Numbered from the stretch's first letter, positions 14,341-27,752 are shown. The stretch: DNA of 64,000 bases from Otis tarda (GCA_026413225.1 CM048553.1:97562190-97626189); one strand, 5' to 3'. Numbers and translations: made by a program. The notes: generated by a model from the letters alone, not told the origin.

Positions 14341-14621
14341 CTCCTCCCCCTCCTTCTGAACTGACCTTGGCATCTGCAGCCGTTCCTCACAACAGGCTGG
14401 TAGATGTCTCTCAGGATCTTTTTACATCTTATTCACTTCTCATCTCCTCTCCACTTCTTGCAGCCGGGCCGGGCCGAGTCGGGCCCAGTCGGCCGCCTGG
14501 CAAGAGGCCAGAGGGTGAGGCCTGCAAGGCCCAGGAGGCCTGCGCCTCCCCCTCTGCGCCTCTGCCCCCGCTCAGCTTCTTCACATCTTCTCTTCTCTCT
14601 TTTTTTCTCTGTTTTCCCCTT

Positions 14622-14629
14622 CTTAAATA
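14622..14629 (-). promoter_or_regulatory. TATA-like box of the inner LTR
   Basis: Read on the minus strand the motif is tatttaag, followed by a purine-rich stretch. Its position about 175 bp inside the upstream end of the minus-oriented LTR fits a U3 promoter. Activity is not shown. Confidence 0.45.
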
Positions 14630-15699
14630 CGTTATCGCAGAGGCGTTATCATGGGACATTCTGCTACCAATCCGCTCGACCTTGGCCAGCAGCAGGTCTG
14701 CCCTAGGCCTGGCCGAGTCCACTGAACAAAGGGGAGCGACTTCTAGCAGTTTCCTGCAGAAGCTACCACCTTAGGCCCCCCCTCACTAACAAAACCACGA
14801 CAGAGTCAAGATAAGGACAGGGAGAGATCACTCACTAATTGCTGTCACGGGCAAAACAGACTCAACTTGGGTAAAATTAATTGAATGTATTACCAGTCAA
14901 ATCAGAGTAGGATAATGAGAAATACAAACTAAATCTTAAAACATCTTTCCTCCCCTCCCTTCTTCCTGGGCTGAACTTTACTGTCCTTCTTGGAGCCGAC
15001 TGGCATTGGCTGTATCAGACATAAGGGAAGCTTCTGGCATCTTCTCACAGAAGCAACCCCTGTAGCCCTCCCTGCTACCAAAAAAATTGACGTGCAACCC
15101 AGTACAGGTGGTTTGTAGCAATTTTACAGCACACCATACACATGCACATCCCACCTTCACACTTGCCCCAAACCTGCTTTTTAAGCTCCAGGGCAGTTAG
15201 TAGTGACTAGATGGAACCTTTATTAAGTCCCACCTAATAGAAATCCTCCTAAATAATAGTTTTCTATGTGCTATCACATGTTTTGATAGCAGTTCATCCT
15301 CATAGCCTGAACTGTATACAAAACCCAACAGGTGCTGTCTTGCCTCATAGCTTGTCATTTAGAACATTGATTCAACAAATATTTTAGACATTACCTTTCA
15401 GTCATTACGCTACCTCTGTGCAGAACCACTTTCCTCTTTTGTTGGCAATGATGTTTTCTTAAGCAATTTGGGATAGTATGGTCTATATGAAACTATAAGG
15501 TGTCCACAAAAGTCATTTAGGGTCCCATTTCAATGAAAAGAATAGCCTCCTGATATGGAGAGATATACCAAGTAAAATCCTGAAAGGATGTGCCTTACAT
15601 CTGGCATCGCTGAATATTGTCATTGCTCATTAGGAAGATGAACTAGAATGTGTAATTCTCAAATGTACAATGGTCTCTGAGGGAGCCAGCAAGCACAAG

Positions 15700-16595
15700 G
15701 GGGACAAGACAAGGATTCAAAAAGATATTAACGAATTGAAAAAATAATCAGGAAAAAACAGAATGCAGTTTATTTAGGTCAAATGCCTGGTACTACATTG
15801 GGAATAAACTGCTGTAAAAATGCAAAATGGGGAAAAATTCACCAGGCTGCAGTTGTACATAAAAGGAACATAGGGGTTATAGTGAGTCACGGGCTGAATA
15901 TGAGTAAGGAAAGATACAAAGAGGTAAAAAAAGAAAACTTCTGTACTGGGATATCTAAATAATAGTATCCTTTTTAATCTACTCAGTGCCAAAAGGCTAC
16001 AGCTAACTGCTGTGTCCTGTGCTGATGTAAGGAAAATGTGTAAAGAGGACAGAGGATTAAAAACATACCTCATTAGGAGAAGCAAGACATTTAGGCTGCT
16101 TAGAGAAGAGAAAACAGTTGAAATACATGACAATTGCCACTAAAACATTTGCTTGTCCTGCCCTCATCAGCTGGCTGAGAAGTAAGGGATTTAAATACTA
16201 GCAGCGCAGACTTAAGCCAAAAATAAGGAAATTTTCTAGTGAAAATGATATTTAAACTCTGGAAGTTTTGAAGTTAAACAGACCTTTGAAGTGGTATAGG
16301 CGTATTCATTGTGCCTTGAGATAAACAGGGGACTTTTATTACATCTTGAGGTCTCTGCTATGCCAACTGTATTTAATTATAAGCTATTGCTCGTCTACAG
16401 TGTGTGTTACATGATTCTGACACTATTTACAAGAATCTGTCCACTGTATGCTGTACCATTTGTTGTATTTCTTTTAATTGTTTCTACCAAGAGCCATAAG
16501 ATAAGCATGAAACCTTAGACTGGTGGTTAGATCATTTGTAGGGAGGAAACACTGATTTGGTTCCTCTTCCAACACTAGTTCTATGGTTTTGAGGT
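15700..16595 (+). mobile_element. Old, diverged CR1 LINE
   Basis: The order of motifs follows CR1. A segment near 15850-15910 (ggggttatagtgagtcacgg, then gctgaatatgagt) resembles the CR1 ORF2 stretch. A later part at about 16205-16260 recalls the region before the 3' UTR. A final part (16512-16595, with ggttcctcttccaac and tagttctatggttttg) resembles the CR1 3' end. The copy is heavily mutated, and 16330-16510 does not align by eye and may be inserted or decayed sequence. Boundaries are approximate. Confidence 0.62.
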
Positions 16596-17284
16596 TTTTT
16601 CCTTTAAATCCAATGTGTTATTTGAATGTAAAACGCTTAAGAAATCTTTGGGGCTTGGATCCCTCATCCAAGTGAGGATCATAACTATAAATAGATTATA
16701 GTGCCAGACCCTCTGACCCTTTGTCTTCTGGTCTGTCAGTCTTGGGTTTTTTTTTCTGTGTGTGTCATACAAGATTTTTAGGAGGACAAATAGTGAAAGT
16801 CGTTATCCAGACATATGTGTAGCATGGTCATAAATAGAAAGAGGTGAAAATTACACTTCTCCTCAGGCAAAAAGTTAATTGAACCTGGGATTTCCCAAGT
16901 ATGTGATGACTCTTCTGACTATTTATATCTAAATAGGTAATGCCTGAATGGGAAGTGCTGCATCTTTTCTTCTGCTGATGCATTTTAAAGAAGGGCATCC
17001 CGATCAGTTCTTGACAGAAAAGAGGTGATTCCTCCCTCTGCAATACAAACACATACATGTGCACATTAAAAAAACCCCACTGCTACTTAAGAAATCTATC
17101 AAGAGATAGCCTTTTCCTCCTGACAACCTCAAATAGAAAAGTGGAACTTCTCCCTTGTCTGTTTACCAAGCAGTGGAATTTGGAGTGCAGAGATTTTGGT
17201 GTTTCAGTGCCTAATGCTGTAACACCTCATTCACTGTTTGGATCTGACCGTAATTATTTGTATGTCTAGTGCATGAAGAATTGT

Positions 17285-18230
17285 CGTATTGGGTCAGGTC
17301 AGAAGCTTTGTCCAGCTCAGTGTCCACTTGATAGTGGATACTAGGGTAAGCATACAGCATATGTCTGTCATAGGTATATGTATCAGAAGAGACGTATATA
17401 GAATTGTTTTTTTCTGTATTATACACTCTCAGTTCCCAAAGGCAAGTGTTTTCATTACTTTTAGAGCTGGAGGGTGTCTTTAGACCATCAGGTTTAACAT
17501 TGCATGTGGATTTATCCTCTATCAATTTGTCATATCTTTCATGGATCCATTTATACTTTTGGCCTTCAACATATCCAGTGGCAGTAAGTTTCACAAAATA
17601 ATTATGCATGTAATGATTTAAGCCCTTCCATCTGTTTGTTTATTTGCTTGTTTTAAACCAGCTATCTCACAATTTCATTGGACATACCCTGCTTCTTATA
17701 ATGTGAGAAGCAGAGAATAATTGTGTCTTATTGACTTTCTTCATGTCATTCATGTTTTACAGATCTGTTTTATCAATGACTCTTTTAGAAATGCAAGTCC
17801 TTGTCATGCGTTTAGTTTTTTCTTCATTTAAAAGCTGCTCTATAATGCTAATAAGTCATTACGTCTTTCAATGCTCTTATTCCCTTTTTGTGAGAGCATA
17901 ATGAGAGCCACACGTAGCATTGAAACATCTACTTCCATACATCACACTGCTGAATGACCTCTCCAAGTTATTTTAACCGCGTTCCCAATATTCTGTTTCA
18001 CTACATTCGCCCCTCTTTGCCTCTCTGATCGCAAGAGAGCACAGCACTGATGTTTTCAAAGAACCCACCACAGCAAGCCCGAGGTCTCATTGTGGATGCT
18101 ATTAATTTGTTAGTACCGACCACTCTGCCTGTATACCTGATATTATTTTTCCGTTGTAAGTTATTCTGTACCTTACTAGCACTGAACATCACCTGAGCAT
18201 CTTTATACCAGTCATCTGCCAGATGGACAC
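17285..18230 (-). mobile_element. Ancient amniote CR1/L3-type LINE fragment
   Basis: In the order of an old CR1 family known from turtles, crocodiles and birds, read here on the antisense strand, I see: attgggtcaggtcagaag and tccagctcagtgtcc; tccatttatacttttggcc, then atatccagtggcagtaagtt; tttgttttaaaccagct; atttcattggacatacc; cttataatgtgagaagcag; and then cccaatattctgtttc and atgttttcaaagaac. About 950 bp are recognisable. It is older than the other CR1 copies here and has many indels. It carries no intact frame. Confidence 0.72.
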
Positions 18231-18841
18231 ATAAAGGAGATTATATTTTTATGTACATTTTTATCTGTTTTCCTCTCTTATTGCCGGATTATTTTGGAGA
18301 CATTTCCTGTTCAATTTCTGGTTTTGTTCCATACCTACTAGCAGCCGTGTTTTCCCCTGAGCCAGTTATTCCTAATGTAATCTATTGTACTGGTATTATT
18401 TACCAATCATTGTTTTTTGTTTGTTTGTTTTGATGTGATAAATAAACATGGAATATTGTATTGAGACTGAGGTACCTAAGTTGTGCAGGTGCACTGTCAA
18501 CTGGAGAAAGGACAGATCAGAGTTACAGAAATTGTTTGGGGTCTTAGGGCATTACTTATAAAGAAAGATTAAAGGGATTAAGTGTGTGGAGTTGCTGGAG
18601 TCACTTTTGGAACAAGCCATGTTGTGTGGATACAAATGGTGAGGCCAGGGAGGATGCACTGGAAGGGAATGCTGGTTCTGCAGTGGCTGCTTGTCACAAC
18701 AGTTTATTTGATTTTGCCTGAGCCAGCTTTAAACCAGCTTGAAGCCCAGCGAGGTGGGCAAAATAAGCGTTTTGGTAGGTAACCTTTCATTTGGGAGCAC
18801 AGCTACAGGAGACCACAGCTGAGCAGCTAGCAGCATTTGAG

Positions 18842-18864
18842 CCAGCTAGTTTAAGGCTAGCTGG
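18842..18864. repeat. 8-bp inverted repeat, 7-nt loop
   Basis: ccagctag (18842-18849) and ctagctgg (18857-18864) are exact reverse complements around tttaagg. Several other cagct/agctg words lie in the preceding 60 bp. It is a small structure of unknown meaning. Confidence 0.6.
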
Positions 18865-21800
18865 GTACTTCTGTGCCACCCAAAGTTGCAGTTAGCATGA
18901 CAGAGTCATTGGGAAGAGCTGAATTCATTATTTTCCCCCAGGTGTAAGAGGCGGACACATGTGAGGAGCAGGGGAGACCTATTTATCGTTGTGTGTCTGT
19001 GCCTGTGTTTTATAGAACAGTTCATCCCTTGAGAGGTTGTTTGGACTGTGCAAGTAATTATTACTGGAATAAGCACACACATTATAGAAATACCCATAGT
19101 TTTTATAGGCTTCCACTTCAGTTCCTCGGGCATACTCTGAGGCACAAAGTATTTCATAGGAGCTGATAAGTCTCTGTCACTATTTTGTGCAAAAATATCT
19201 TAGGAGCTGTCTTAAATACCAAAAAAAAGGACTGAGTTTCAAAAGTAACAGTAAAGAAAAAAAGTTGGAAAGCAAAGAAAACTAATTTTACAATAATTAA
19301 TCTCTACAAAAGTTTGAAGTATCCAACTCAATAAAGTTAACAGAAATTAGTGCCCCACTAAAGAAATTATGTCTGAGAAAGACCTGAAATAATTGTCAGC
19401 TGTCTCTCCTTCAGAGCTCTCCTATTTTTACTGCATTTTAAATAATAAGTGGTTTTTGTTGCGATCGGTATTCAGAATTTTACCTCTACTAGAGTTAACT
19501 CATACCAGATGTTTCATTTCAGGTGATGTACAGTGCTGTCCCACTTTTTCACCACCAAGTCCTCCCCATCTTTTGAAGAGAGGCAAAGTCTCTCTTGAGG
19601 GCTACTGGGCCACCCTGACCTGAGCTCTCTGCAGAGCCCTGTGCTGGCACGTCTCTCCCCTTGGCATCTTGGAGAGATGCTTTTTTTCCTGGAAGGAGCT
19701 GTAATACAGTTCCTACACGGGGATAAAAAGAGCCAGAAGACTTACAAGAAATACATCAGATTCTGGTATATATTAAGGGAAAATATTTCATTTGACATAA
19801 TTAATAGAGAATGTGGTCTATTGCAATGACATCATCCCTAACCTGTAGTTCAAATATTTCCCCAGGAGATACAAACCCGTGAAATAGAACAACTTTAATT
19901 CTTAGTGAATGGAAAAGAAGAAAGTGAATTTTATCTAGGTCACTAAAAGGACATAGATCTATTACTTGACATTACAGCATTTGAACAGACAAAGATGGAA
20001 AATTGTTTAGTAGTACACCATGCCAGCATGCAAAGTTATGTGTAGCTGTAGGCTAAAGATACCAAGATAAGGTTATAATGCATGACAGATCTCTAAGTAG
20101 ATGGAATTTTATAGTAAAGACTATTTGACAAAAATTTCCTTTACATAACTGTTTCTGGGATGGTAGACGATATTATCACCATGTTATGAGAAAACAAAGA
20201 TGACAGGCAGACCTATCGCAGAGAAGGGACAAGAACAAGGAACACTTTGTAAAGAACAGTGAAGATGGGTTTGTTCACTGTGTAGGTGACCAAAGACAGC
20301 TGTGAATTGTGTGCTACAGAATTCATACAGGCAGAGGTACTAAACCTTTGAGAGCACAAGAACAGTATTAATCCAGAGATTAGCTCCTTATTAAGGGTAC
20401 AAAAAGACTGAATTTCTTTTCAAATTTACTAGTCCACCTTTTCACATCCTAATCATAGTTTCATTTTGTTCTGTCATTACAAGTGCTAATTTAATTTCAA
20501 GTCATAGCTGATCATGCAGTCATTGTATTGACACTTTGTTCTTTAAGCTGACATTTTAGTTTCTGTAAAAACAATCTGTTTCAATACATCATCATTGGAA
20601 TCTAGTTCAGAAATTAAAGAATTCTGGTTCTGTAAACACGGTAATAAAAATGAGCACATGTAATTAATAGATTTAGGAGGAGAAAAACTTTTGAATTTTG
20701 TTTCTAAATGTCTGACCTTGAGTAATGCTCTACAATAGCACAGGTGTCATTTTCTGTCTTGCATCATGTTGTTTAAAATAACTATACCAAATTAGTTATA
20801 CTTCCGTGATAAGCATGTCTCTGTTTACTTTCAGGGAATCTTGCTGAGTTCCTTGAACAGGAATTTATCACCCTCCCTTTCAAAAGAAACAAAGTAGGGA
20901 TCCCAGTTCAGGAAATAGTAGCATTCCGTTTCCATTTCCAGTGGCAGTATAGACCCTTTGTAGTCACATAAGCAGACTGACACCAAGCTCATTTTTCAGA
21001 GTTCTCCCTTCCAGACTCATAAAACCCCCAGACATTTAGGACTTAGGCAAAACATCTTTAAAAAGCTTACTATGGAGTCTAATATCCCCTTGCCCCTGGA
21101 ACAAAAGGACTGATTCACACTTTTCTTACTCTGGAGTTATTGGTTCAAAGCTGAAATCAAAGGGAGAACACGAGTGTGGACTGTTGAGAAAAATGTCTGC
21201 TTACCATTCCATCTATCTTGGTATTTGTTATGTTCAACTGGAGCGCATGTATAATTTTTTTTCCTTAAGTGATTATGGAGGACAAGGGATGAATTCTTCA
21301 TAAGTAAATTATTCCATTAGATTGATCTAGTACATCTACCTGTGAAGAAGTGATTTCACCACAGATGATTTAGCAGTGATTTAGTTCAAACTACTGCCAG
21401 AATGAAAAATGCACTGAATTAATACTGTACGTGTAAGAAACAGGGTCAGGAAGAGGAATAAGAAACTGTCATTTGTAGAAAAAGCTAAGTGCTATTTTGT
21501 ATGATCCCTAAGTACTGACACAAAGCTGTTTGATACCTCGCTATGTTCTCACTATATTCCTCCCCACTGTTTTTTAACCTCTATGCCATGGACAATTTTT
21601 TCCTCCTTGAGCTGCTTTCTGCATATCCAATTCAGAGCCATCCAGGCCATGCTTGAACTTGAAAAACTGCATACAGTCTTTGCTGGTTAATCACTTGTGT
21701 AGGAGCATGTATGTATAATGAATTTCCTTTTATTTTACCAGGTTTGGGACTTGCTTGGTCTCATTAGATGGGCTCAGAAGCCCCACGTAACATGGGAAGC

Positions 21801-23538
21801 AGCATCACAGCCTCCCTGTCAGTGACTGGACTGCAAATCATCCTCAGGGTACCGAAAAGGGCTAGTTTGAAGGAGGAGGAGAAGAGCAATACCTCACTGC
21901 CAGGGTATCCCGTAAAGTCCTCCTGCATAGCGGCACACCAGCTTTTGCACTGGGCAGGCTGCATAGCTTTTCACTGGAAAACATGTATTCCCATCTATCA
22001 TAAAGCCGTTGTGGATCCTTGCCTCAATTAAAAGTATGCTGTAGGCCCCAAATTAGTAACACAGATTCCTTGTTCTGACCATTTTAAAAGGTCAGGTTAT
22101 TTATAAGCCTGGTGTGACAAGTAACTCCATGTTCTGCCCTGAACAGTGTTAACATGGAAAGCTGAGTACATCAGGGGAAGAAGATTCCTGTGCTCCTCAA
22201 CATGCATATTAAAAAAAACAAGGTGTCTAACACATAGAGAGACCCAGATCCTCAAGCAATTTTACTCTTTTACAAGACCTCTTGCACCACATAGCTTATA
22301 GGATGGAGCTACAGAAAGTTCAGGGGATTGCAGGGATGTTGCACGTTCATAAAAGCTGGCAACTCCAGCAGGCTCTTGAATACAAAGCATGTGCTTCTTG
22401 CATATTTAGGAGAGAAAATAAGGAGAGACTCCCCGCGCAGAGCAAGGGGAACTAAGCCTTCCTCTCATTCTGGCCCTTCAAAAGGTCAGTGCAGAAAGTG
22501 TTGTAACACAAAGTGATTTTAACCTGACTTTGCTAATGTGACATTTGGAGCATGGTTGTGGCAGTCTGATGTGACAGCAGGTGAGCGTTGTGTTGTGTTA
22601 GTAAATGGCAGAGGGCCTGATAAAAAAAGAGGAAGTTGTTCCCATATTTAGTGTGTGCTTCCCCCCTCAAAAGGGAAAGACTACAAAAAGCCCCTGATGG
22701 CGTGAGTCACAAAGGTCAGTAAATACATGAAGGGCTTGTTAAATTCAGAAATGAGGGCAAGATTTTTGAAAAGTTGTTCATGAATTTTCACGCTCGGAAA
22801 ATATTAAGTTGGATTTAAGGTTACAGTTGTATACGGAAGCTATAGATCTTCAAAAGCTTTTTAACTGATCATATCCAAGTTTGATAAATTCAGCTGGCAA
22901 TCTTAAGTGATAACCTGCAGCCAAATGCTAGATTATTGCCTATGTGTTACAGGTTCATTTTTCAGCACTGTAGGCCTATTTTAATTTCTGAAAGCCTCCC
23001 AGGACTCAGGCAGCTTTAGGCCAGCTGATGATGTACTGTGACAGCTAAAATCAGTAGGGCACATAACTCAAACTGTGGGCTGGCTCTGGAATTAGTGAGG
23101 TTTACAGAAGCATGATTTCTGGGAAGGACTCTGGGCTTGCAGGTCATAAATACGTATACATGTCCCTTGTGGATATAGAGTGCCCTACTGATGCCCCGGA
23201 CCAGCAGGTAAGTGGAATATCCCATCCCTCTTCTGGGCTTAAGTTAGACTTATGTTTTTGTTTCCCTTATTGATTCATATTTCAATATTTTTTTAACCTA
23301 AGTTCAATTTTATTTTTATTTTTTTTAGCCCTCTGTGATCTGTCTACACATATGGAAGAGGCTGACTAAATGTAAGAAATACAACAGATAAAATGTTAGG
23401 GGAAAAGACAACTGACTCTTGAGACTTATATTTCTAAATCACTCAGACATTTTGAAAATGGATTCTCCCCAAATGGAGCAAATCTGAAACCTAGCTGGTT
23501 TGTAAGATGAAGTAGTCGAATAAATGCATCTCCTTCAG

Positions 23539-23587
23539 CTTCGTAACTGAAGTTTTTCCAAGACTTCGTAACTGAAGTTTTCCAAGC
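23539..23587. repeat. 25-bp tandem duplication
   Basis: The unit cttcgtaactgaag followed by tttttccaaga (23539-23563) is repeated at 23564-23587 with one T deleted and a changed last base. Each unit also contains the small inverted repeat cttc/gaag. Two copies only. Confidence 0.9.
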
Positions 23588-26481
23588 TTTTGTCCCCTTA
23601 GACATTTGTTGTGATTGACAAAGGAGATCTTGCTAGAATAATGATAAGCTTTTCTTGCTCTTTTACTGAATTAAAAAAGAAACACGGTCTAGGTAAGAGC
23701 ATTGCAAAGTTCCTCAGCTCTGCCTTGTGGAAATTTGTGTTGAGACTTTCTTAGAGTGAGATCCTAAAAGGAATAAAAGTTTATCTTAAATGATCTGTCA
23801 GGTTCAATTTATTTGTAGTAATTGGCCTGGAGCTCACCCATTTAGCAAAGCCTTGGCTGCTCTTGCATGGGCAGAGAAGCTGGAAGAAAAGGCTTTTTTT
23901 TTGCTGCCTACTGATGGACCCATACAAAGCAGTTCAGCTAGCATCCCTGGCAGGACTTTGTATCCCATGGGGCCATGGACAGATGTACTGGAAGAAGAAC
24001 TTTGAGCCTTCACAATCTGCATACATACCTCCTTATGCTGGGCAGCAGATACTAACAGAAATGCACACTGCCCCTTTCATGACAGATTTCAGGAATTATG
24101 TACCGCCTCCTTCCCTCAAAGAGTGCTGCCATAGCCAGGTTTGGGCACCAGGGGAAAGGTGTGCTCGTCCTAGGGGCTGCTGCCAACTATGGACACTTGG
24201 CATGCATTAAAATTATGCTAATTTGAAATCCAGAATTAGTAGTGCTTTTCCTGAACTCCAGATGCAGATTAAAAGGATGGTGAAAGAAGAGATGATTTCT
24301 AGGCTTTAGTAGTATCTGTTGCTTTGTGCTTTCATCAGCTCACTAATATATAGACTGAAAGAACAGGTGTAAAAGTGGCTCGGCAGTATTATTCATTACA
24401 ATATAATTGATTTCATGACTGTCTGTAATTTACACTCATTCAGGCAGTATTCATTCTAGGTGGTATTTATCTTCTCATCATTTTGGCTAAATGTAGGGTG
24501 AAATATTGTGAAGTGCTCTATTTAAAACTAGGTATATTCCATTTGCTTGCTTTACTTTCCTCTTCTTGGCTTTGCAACTATTATTAAAAACAAGCAAAAA
24601 AAAATGGAGAGACAGGAGTAAGGGAGTGAAATGTGACATTTGCATGCCATAAACCAAACACTTGAAAGTCAGCAATTACAGGATCAAAGGTAAAAGCTCG
24701 CAAGTTTTTTTTTCCTTCTATTCTTAAGTATAAAATGACTGATGCTGAAAATCTCTAGCAAATCAGAAGTTACAAGCAACTGAGGTAAGCTCATTCAAGG
24801 TCCAGATAAAGAAACTGGAATGCTGTATGCTGACAGACCCAATTTTAAATAGGTGAAAGATTAGGTCACAGAATGACTTTTAGTCACTTTACATTAAGAA
24901 TGTGAAATTCTGTCCATGTTTTACGTTGCTCAGGATGGAGATGGAAACACAGTTGAAACATTTCATAATGTTACTCTAATCTAGTCAAATGGTTTGCCAC
25001 TTAGCATTTGCAAAAAAAAATTCTTGACTAATATAGAACAGGAAGGCTGTCCAAGATGGACAGAAAGGAAATACAAATGACAGGGTTCTCTGAATTTCCC
25101 CTCTGTCCATCCTTCTGTGTTCATCTTCATTGGTATCCTCCCAGAGCAGAGAACTGCTAGAAAACTAGAAAATTAGATTCAATTCTTTCTTTAGTAAAAA
25201 TGCTAAGAACTTTACAATTAGTTAGATTTTGTATAAAAAATAGTGATGTAAATATACTGTTGTCTCAGATGCAGCATAAACAGCATACAGTATGCCTTCT
25301 GTCACCATCATGTGTGTATTTTCTAGTCTTCGTAGAGGGCCAGTAGCAATCAGTCCCTGAAATATTGGTAAACTCCTTTGTGCTTTGACTAGAATATTCT
25401 CCTGTGTATTCCCTTTTCTCAGATGATATGAGCTTACTGGGAATTGTCCTCATCTGAGATTTGTGAATTGCTGTTCAAGAAATTGCCAGTGATTGCCTAA
25501 ACAAAAAGATATGAGTGCCTCATTAAGGTCTAAAACAGGAGGAAATCTTCCTGGCTTGTACACATGGAAGGTTTCCTTTTCTACTGCAATTTAGCTGCCG
25601 TTCTCAAGGATAGGATTTTTGCCCCTAGTCCATAATTATGAGGCTAGATAAAGATGTAAGGGAATATTTAGATTAAATGTCAGCCAAATCAATGGGTAAC
25701 TCTACATAATAGGCAGTAGAACAAGCTGCCAGGAAGGTTATACTATCCACATTTCATTTCTCAGAACTGGCTAGCCTTTTTTTCTGCTAATGATGATGTT
25801 AGATAATTAATCCTGATAGTGTGGCCAAGGACAAACAATACTGAACAATAGATGTTTCTCCTTTTCATCTGGAATGATTCTATAAATTGTGCTATTCTGT
25901 AGAAATCAATAGCTGATCCGTTAGATGGACAAAACCCAATCAACAGATAAAATATATAAATGGAGCTGCATGCCCACTGAATTGGGTCAAATTGCACTGG
26001 AAGTGGGTCAAGCCTTTAGGAATCCTTCCCTACTGTTGATTATAATGAGTGCACAAGGTTTTAAAACCAGCTTACTGGTTTTAATCAGCAATAGCTTATG
26101 GTATGATGAATTACTACTGTGTATAGAAATACTTCAATTAAGCAGTGCTTTATGAAGACAGTGTAGTTGGACCATTGTAAACTCTGAGCCTGGCCCATCA
26201 AAGTTCTGAGTAGATCCTGAAATATTAAATTGATTAGGTATTCAGGAGTTCCAGCATCTTGTGCAATCAAACCTATAATCTGTGATTATATTATAACAAC
26301 GCAAGAGACCTCATTTTGTACACGGCTTAAATATTCATCTAGGGCTGTAGATGGTTTTAATTTTTAAATTGAATTTAAAAAAAAATTTTTTTGCATCCAC
26401 AGGAGTACAAATGCAAAATATGTCCATAGAATTTAGTGTTTGTAAAAGCACCTGCACAGTTAATGACATGTCATTTTGAAT

Positions 26482-26502
26482 GTTTTGTTTTGTTTTGTTT
26501 TT
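26482..26502. repeat. (TTTTG)n microsatellite
   Basis: About four tandem TTTTG units are followed by a T-run. It is ordinary simple sequence in the intron. Confidence 0.75.
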
Positions 26503-27566
26503 GACATGTGCACAAACTGATTGTGCTTGCCAGGTGAAAGTGATCTTCTAAGCTTGGATGATAAATTTGCTTTATTCAGTAACTGAATATTATGGAGCTC
26601 ATTGAAAGAGATTTTCATTGTTTTACCCTACTATATGGGATTAACAATGTAGATACTTAGAGCCATTCCTCAGACATCTGCCTGATCTTGAATTCCCTGC
26701 ATGCCTGTACTTACACCAGCATTTGTCTGGTCCCGACTCGCACTAAAATATGGCACATCTAAGCCCTAGTACCTCAGGAAAAAGTAGGTGTTTTCTTACA
26801 CTTCTGGGTGGTCTGCAGTTCCAAGAAAGCATCCTGTCAGGAGCAGCTTTGCTCAACATGTCCCAGTGCCTGGCAGGCAGAGCACCCAGGTGAAAGGTGC
26901 ATAGTTCAGATTTGGTTCCATCCTCTGCTTGACGTGGAGCAGGGATTTGCATCAAAACCTTTCTTTGTTCTGAAGTTATTGAACTGCTCCTCAGATATGT
27001 CTGGAGTGAATTTCTAAGTCTTTCATACTGGATATTTTTTACTATGTATAAATAACTGAATATTAATTAACTAAAAAGAAAGCACAAAATGACAGTCCAA
27101 GAGCTGAGGCATTAATCTAGAGTGGAGCAGAGCCGAGTTTAGATTGCTCATCCAGATAGTTCAGAGAAGGAACTTAAATTCTTATTTACTGTATCTCAGA
27201 GGAGTGCTCCTGTGGCTAAGTGGAGTTAACAGGAGTTCCTCTTTCTTGTCACAAAAAAGTATTGGGTCAGTTCTAGGATATATTTGCACTGTTAATTGTG
27301 CTCGTATTTGTGTTTGTCCTAGGTGCCTAGGTTTTTTATAAGCCACATCATTGAATCTCCTGGCCAACACAACTGGAAACAGAAGTGGAAATTCCTTAAG
27401 TTGTATTTCAACAGCCATAGACCTTTGAAGTGCTTGATTACCAGGAAATTTCAAGATATAGCCTAAGTCCAAACATACCAGTGCAACAGTAGTCATCTTT
27501 GGCTGAACTCTGTTTCTGTTGTTTGTGTACTCAGCTCTATTTGTACAGGTTTAACTGACAGCAGGA

Positions 27567-27581
27567 TTTTTTTTTTTTTTT
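27567..27581. repeat. Poly-T run (15)
   Basis: An uninterrupted run of T lies about 170 bp before the solo LTR. It is not joined to a recognisable retrocopy. Confidence 0.8.
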
Positions 27582-27752
27582 GGTGAGTAGGTATTGTTTT
27601 CTTTAGTGGCCTCTTTACAAATATTTCTTCCAAACATTTATTCTTTAGCTCTTTTCAAAGCTATGCTACTACATGCAATAAATCTGTGTGTAAGAAGGGA
27701 ATAATTTATCAGATCTGTGTTTGCTTTCATTAATTTTTCTTTTGTAAGATGG

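Larger units (their letters stand above)
13656..14802 (-). mobile_element. Inner solo LTR inserted within the outer LTR
   Basis: This long LTR (1,147 bp) begins tgtcgtagttcag and ends aaccacgaca. It is flanked by gagt at 13652-13655 and 14803-14806, a 4-bp target-site duplication. Removing it restores a continuous outer LTR (...tgtgagtcaagataagg...). Read on the minus strand, it has a TATA-like tatttaag at 14622-14629 and an AATAAA on the far side near 13836-13841, which supports minus orientation. It shares about 170 bp with the outer LTR: 13767-13926 resembles 14814-14980. Its left end (13656-13720) is the reverse complement of the 3' end of the solo LTR at 27753-28237. No gag, pol or env sequence is attached. 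The 250-residue open frame across it (14022-14774) has no family resemblance. Confidence 0.87.
13549..15106 (-). mobile_element. Outer solo LTR, split by a nested LTR
   Basis: The element is in two parts, 13549-13655 and 14807-15106, interrupted by another LTR. It begins tgtggtggg and ends cagtaca (TG...CA), and is flanked by a direct repeat ggtgg at 13544-13548 and 15107-15111, a perfect 5-bp target-site duplication. The right part contains motifs typical of a widespread bird LTR family, for example gataaggacagggaga, cacgggcaaaacagactc and ttggagccgactggcattgg. Without the insert it is about 407 bp. The orientation is taken as minus from the related inner LTR. No internal retroviral genes are present, so it is a solo LTR. 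The class (ERVL-like or other) is not settled. Confidence 0.85.

Noticed and set aside
14022-14774. A 250-codon open frame on the + strand, with overlapping frames on both strands
   Set aside because: It lies within the GC-rich minisatellite and flanks of the inner LTR, has low-complexity composition and matches no family.
18480-18580. Possible old CR1 fragment around ataaagaaagattaaaggga
   Set aside because: A single weak resemblance without flanking CR1 motifs.
25630-25745. Possible old CR1 fragment (gcagtagaacaagctgccag)
   Set aside because: The similarity to CR1 is one short block only and could be chance; too weak to annotate.
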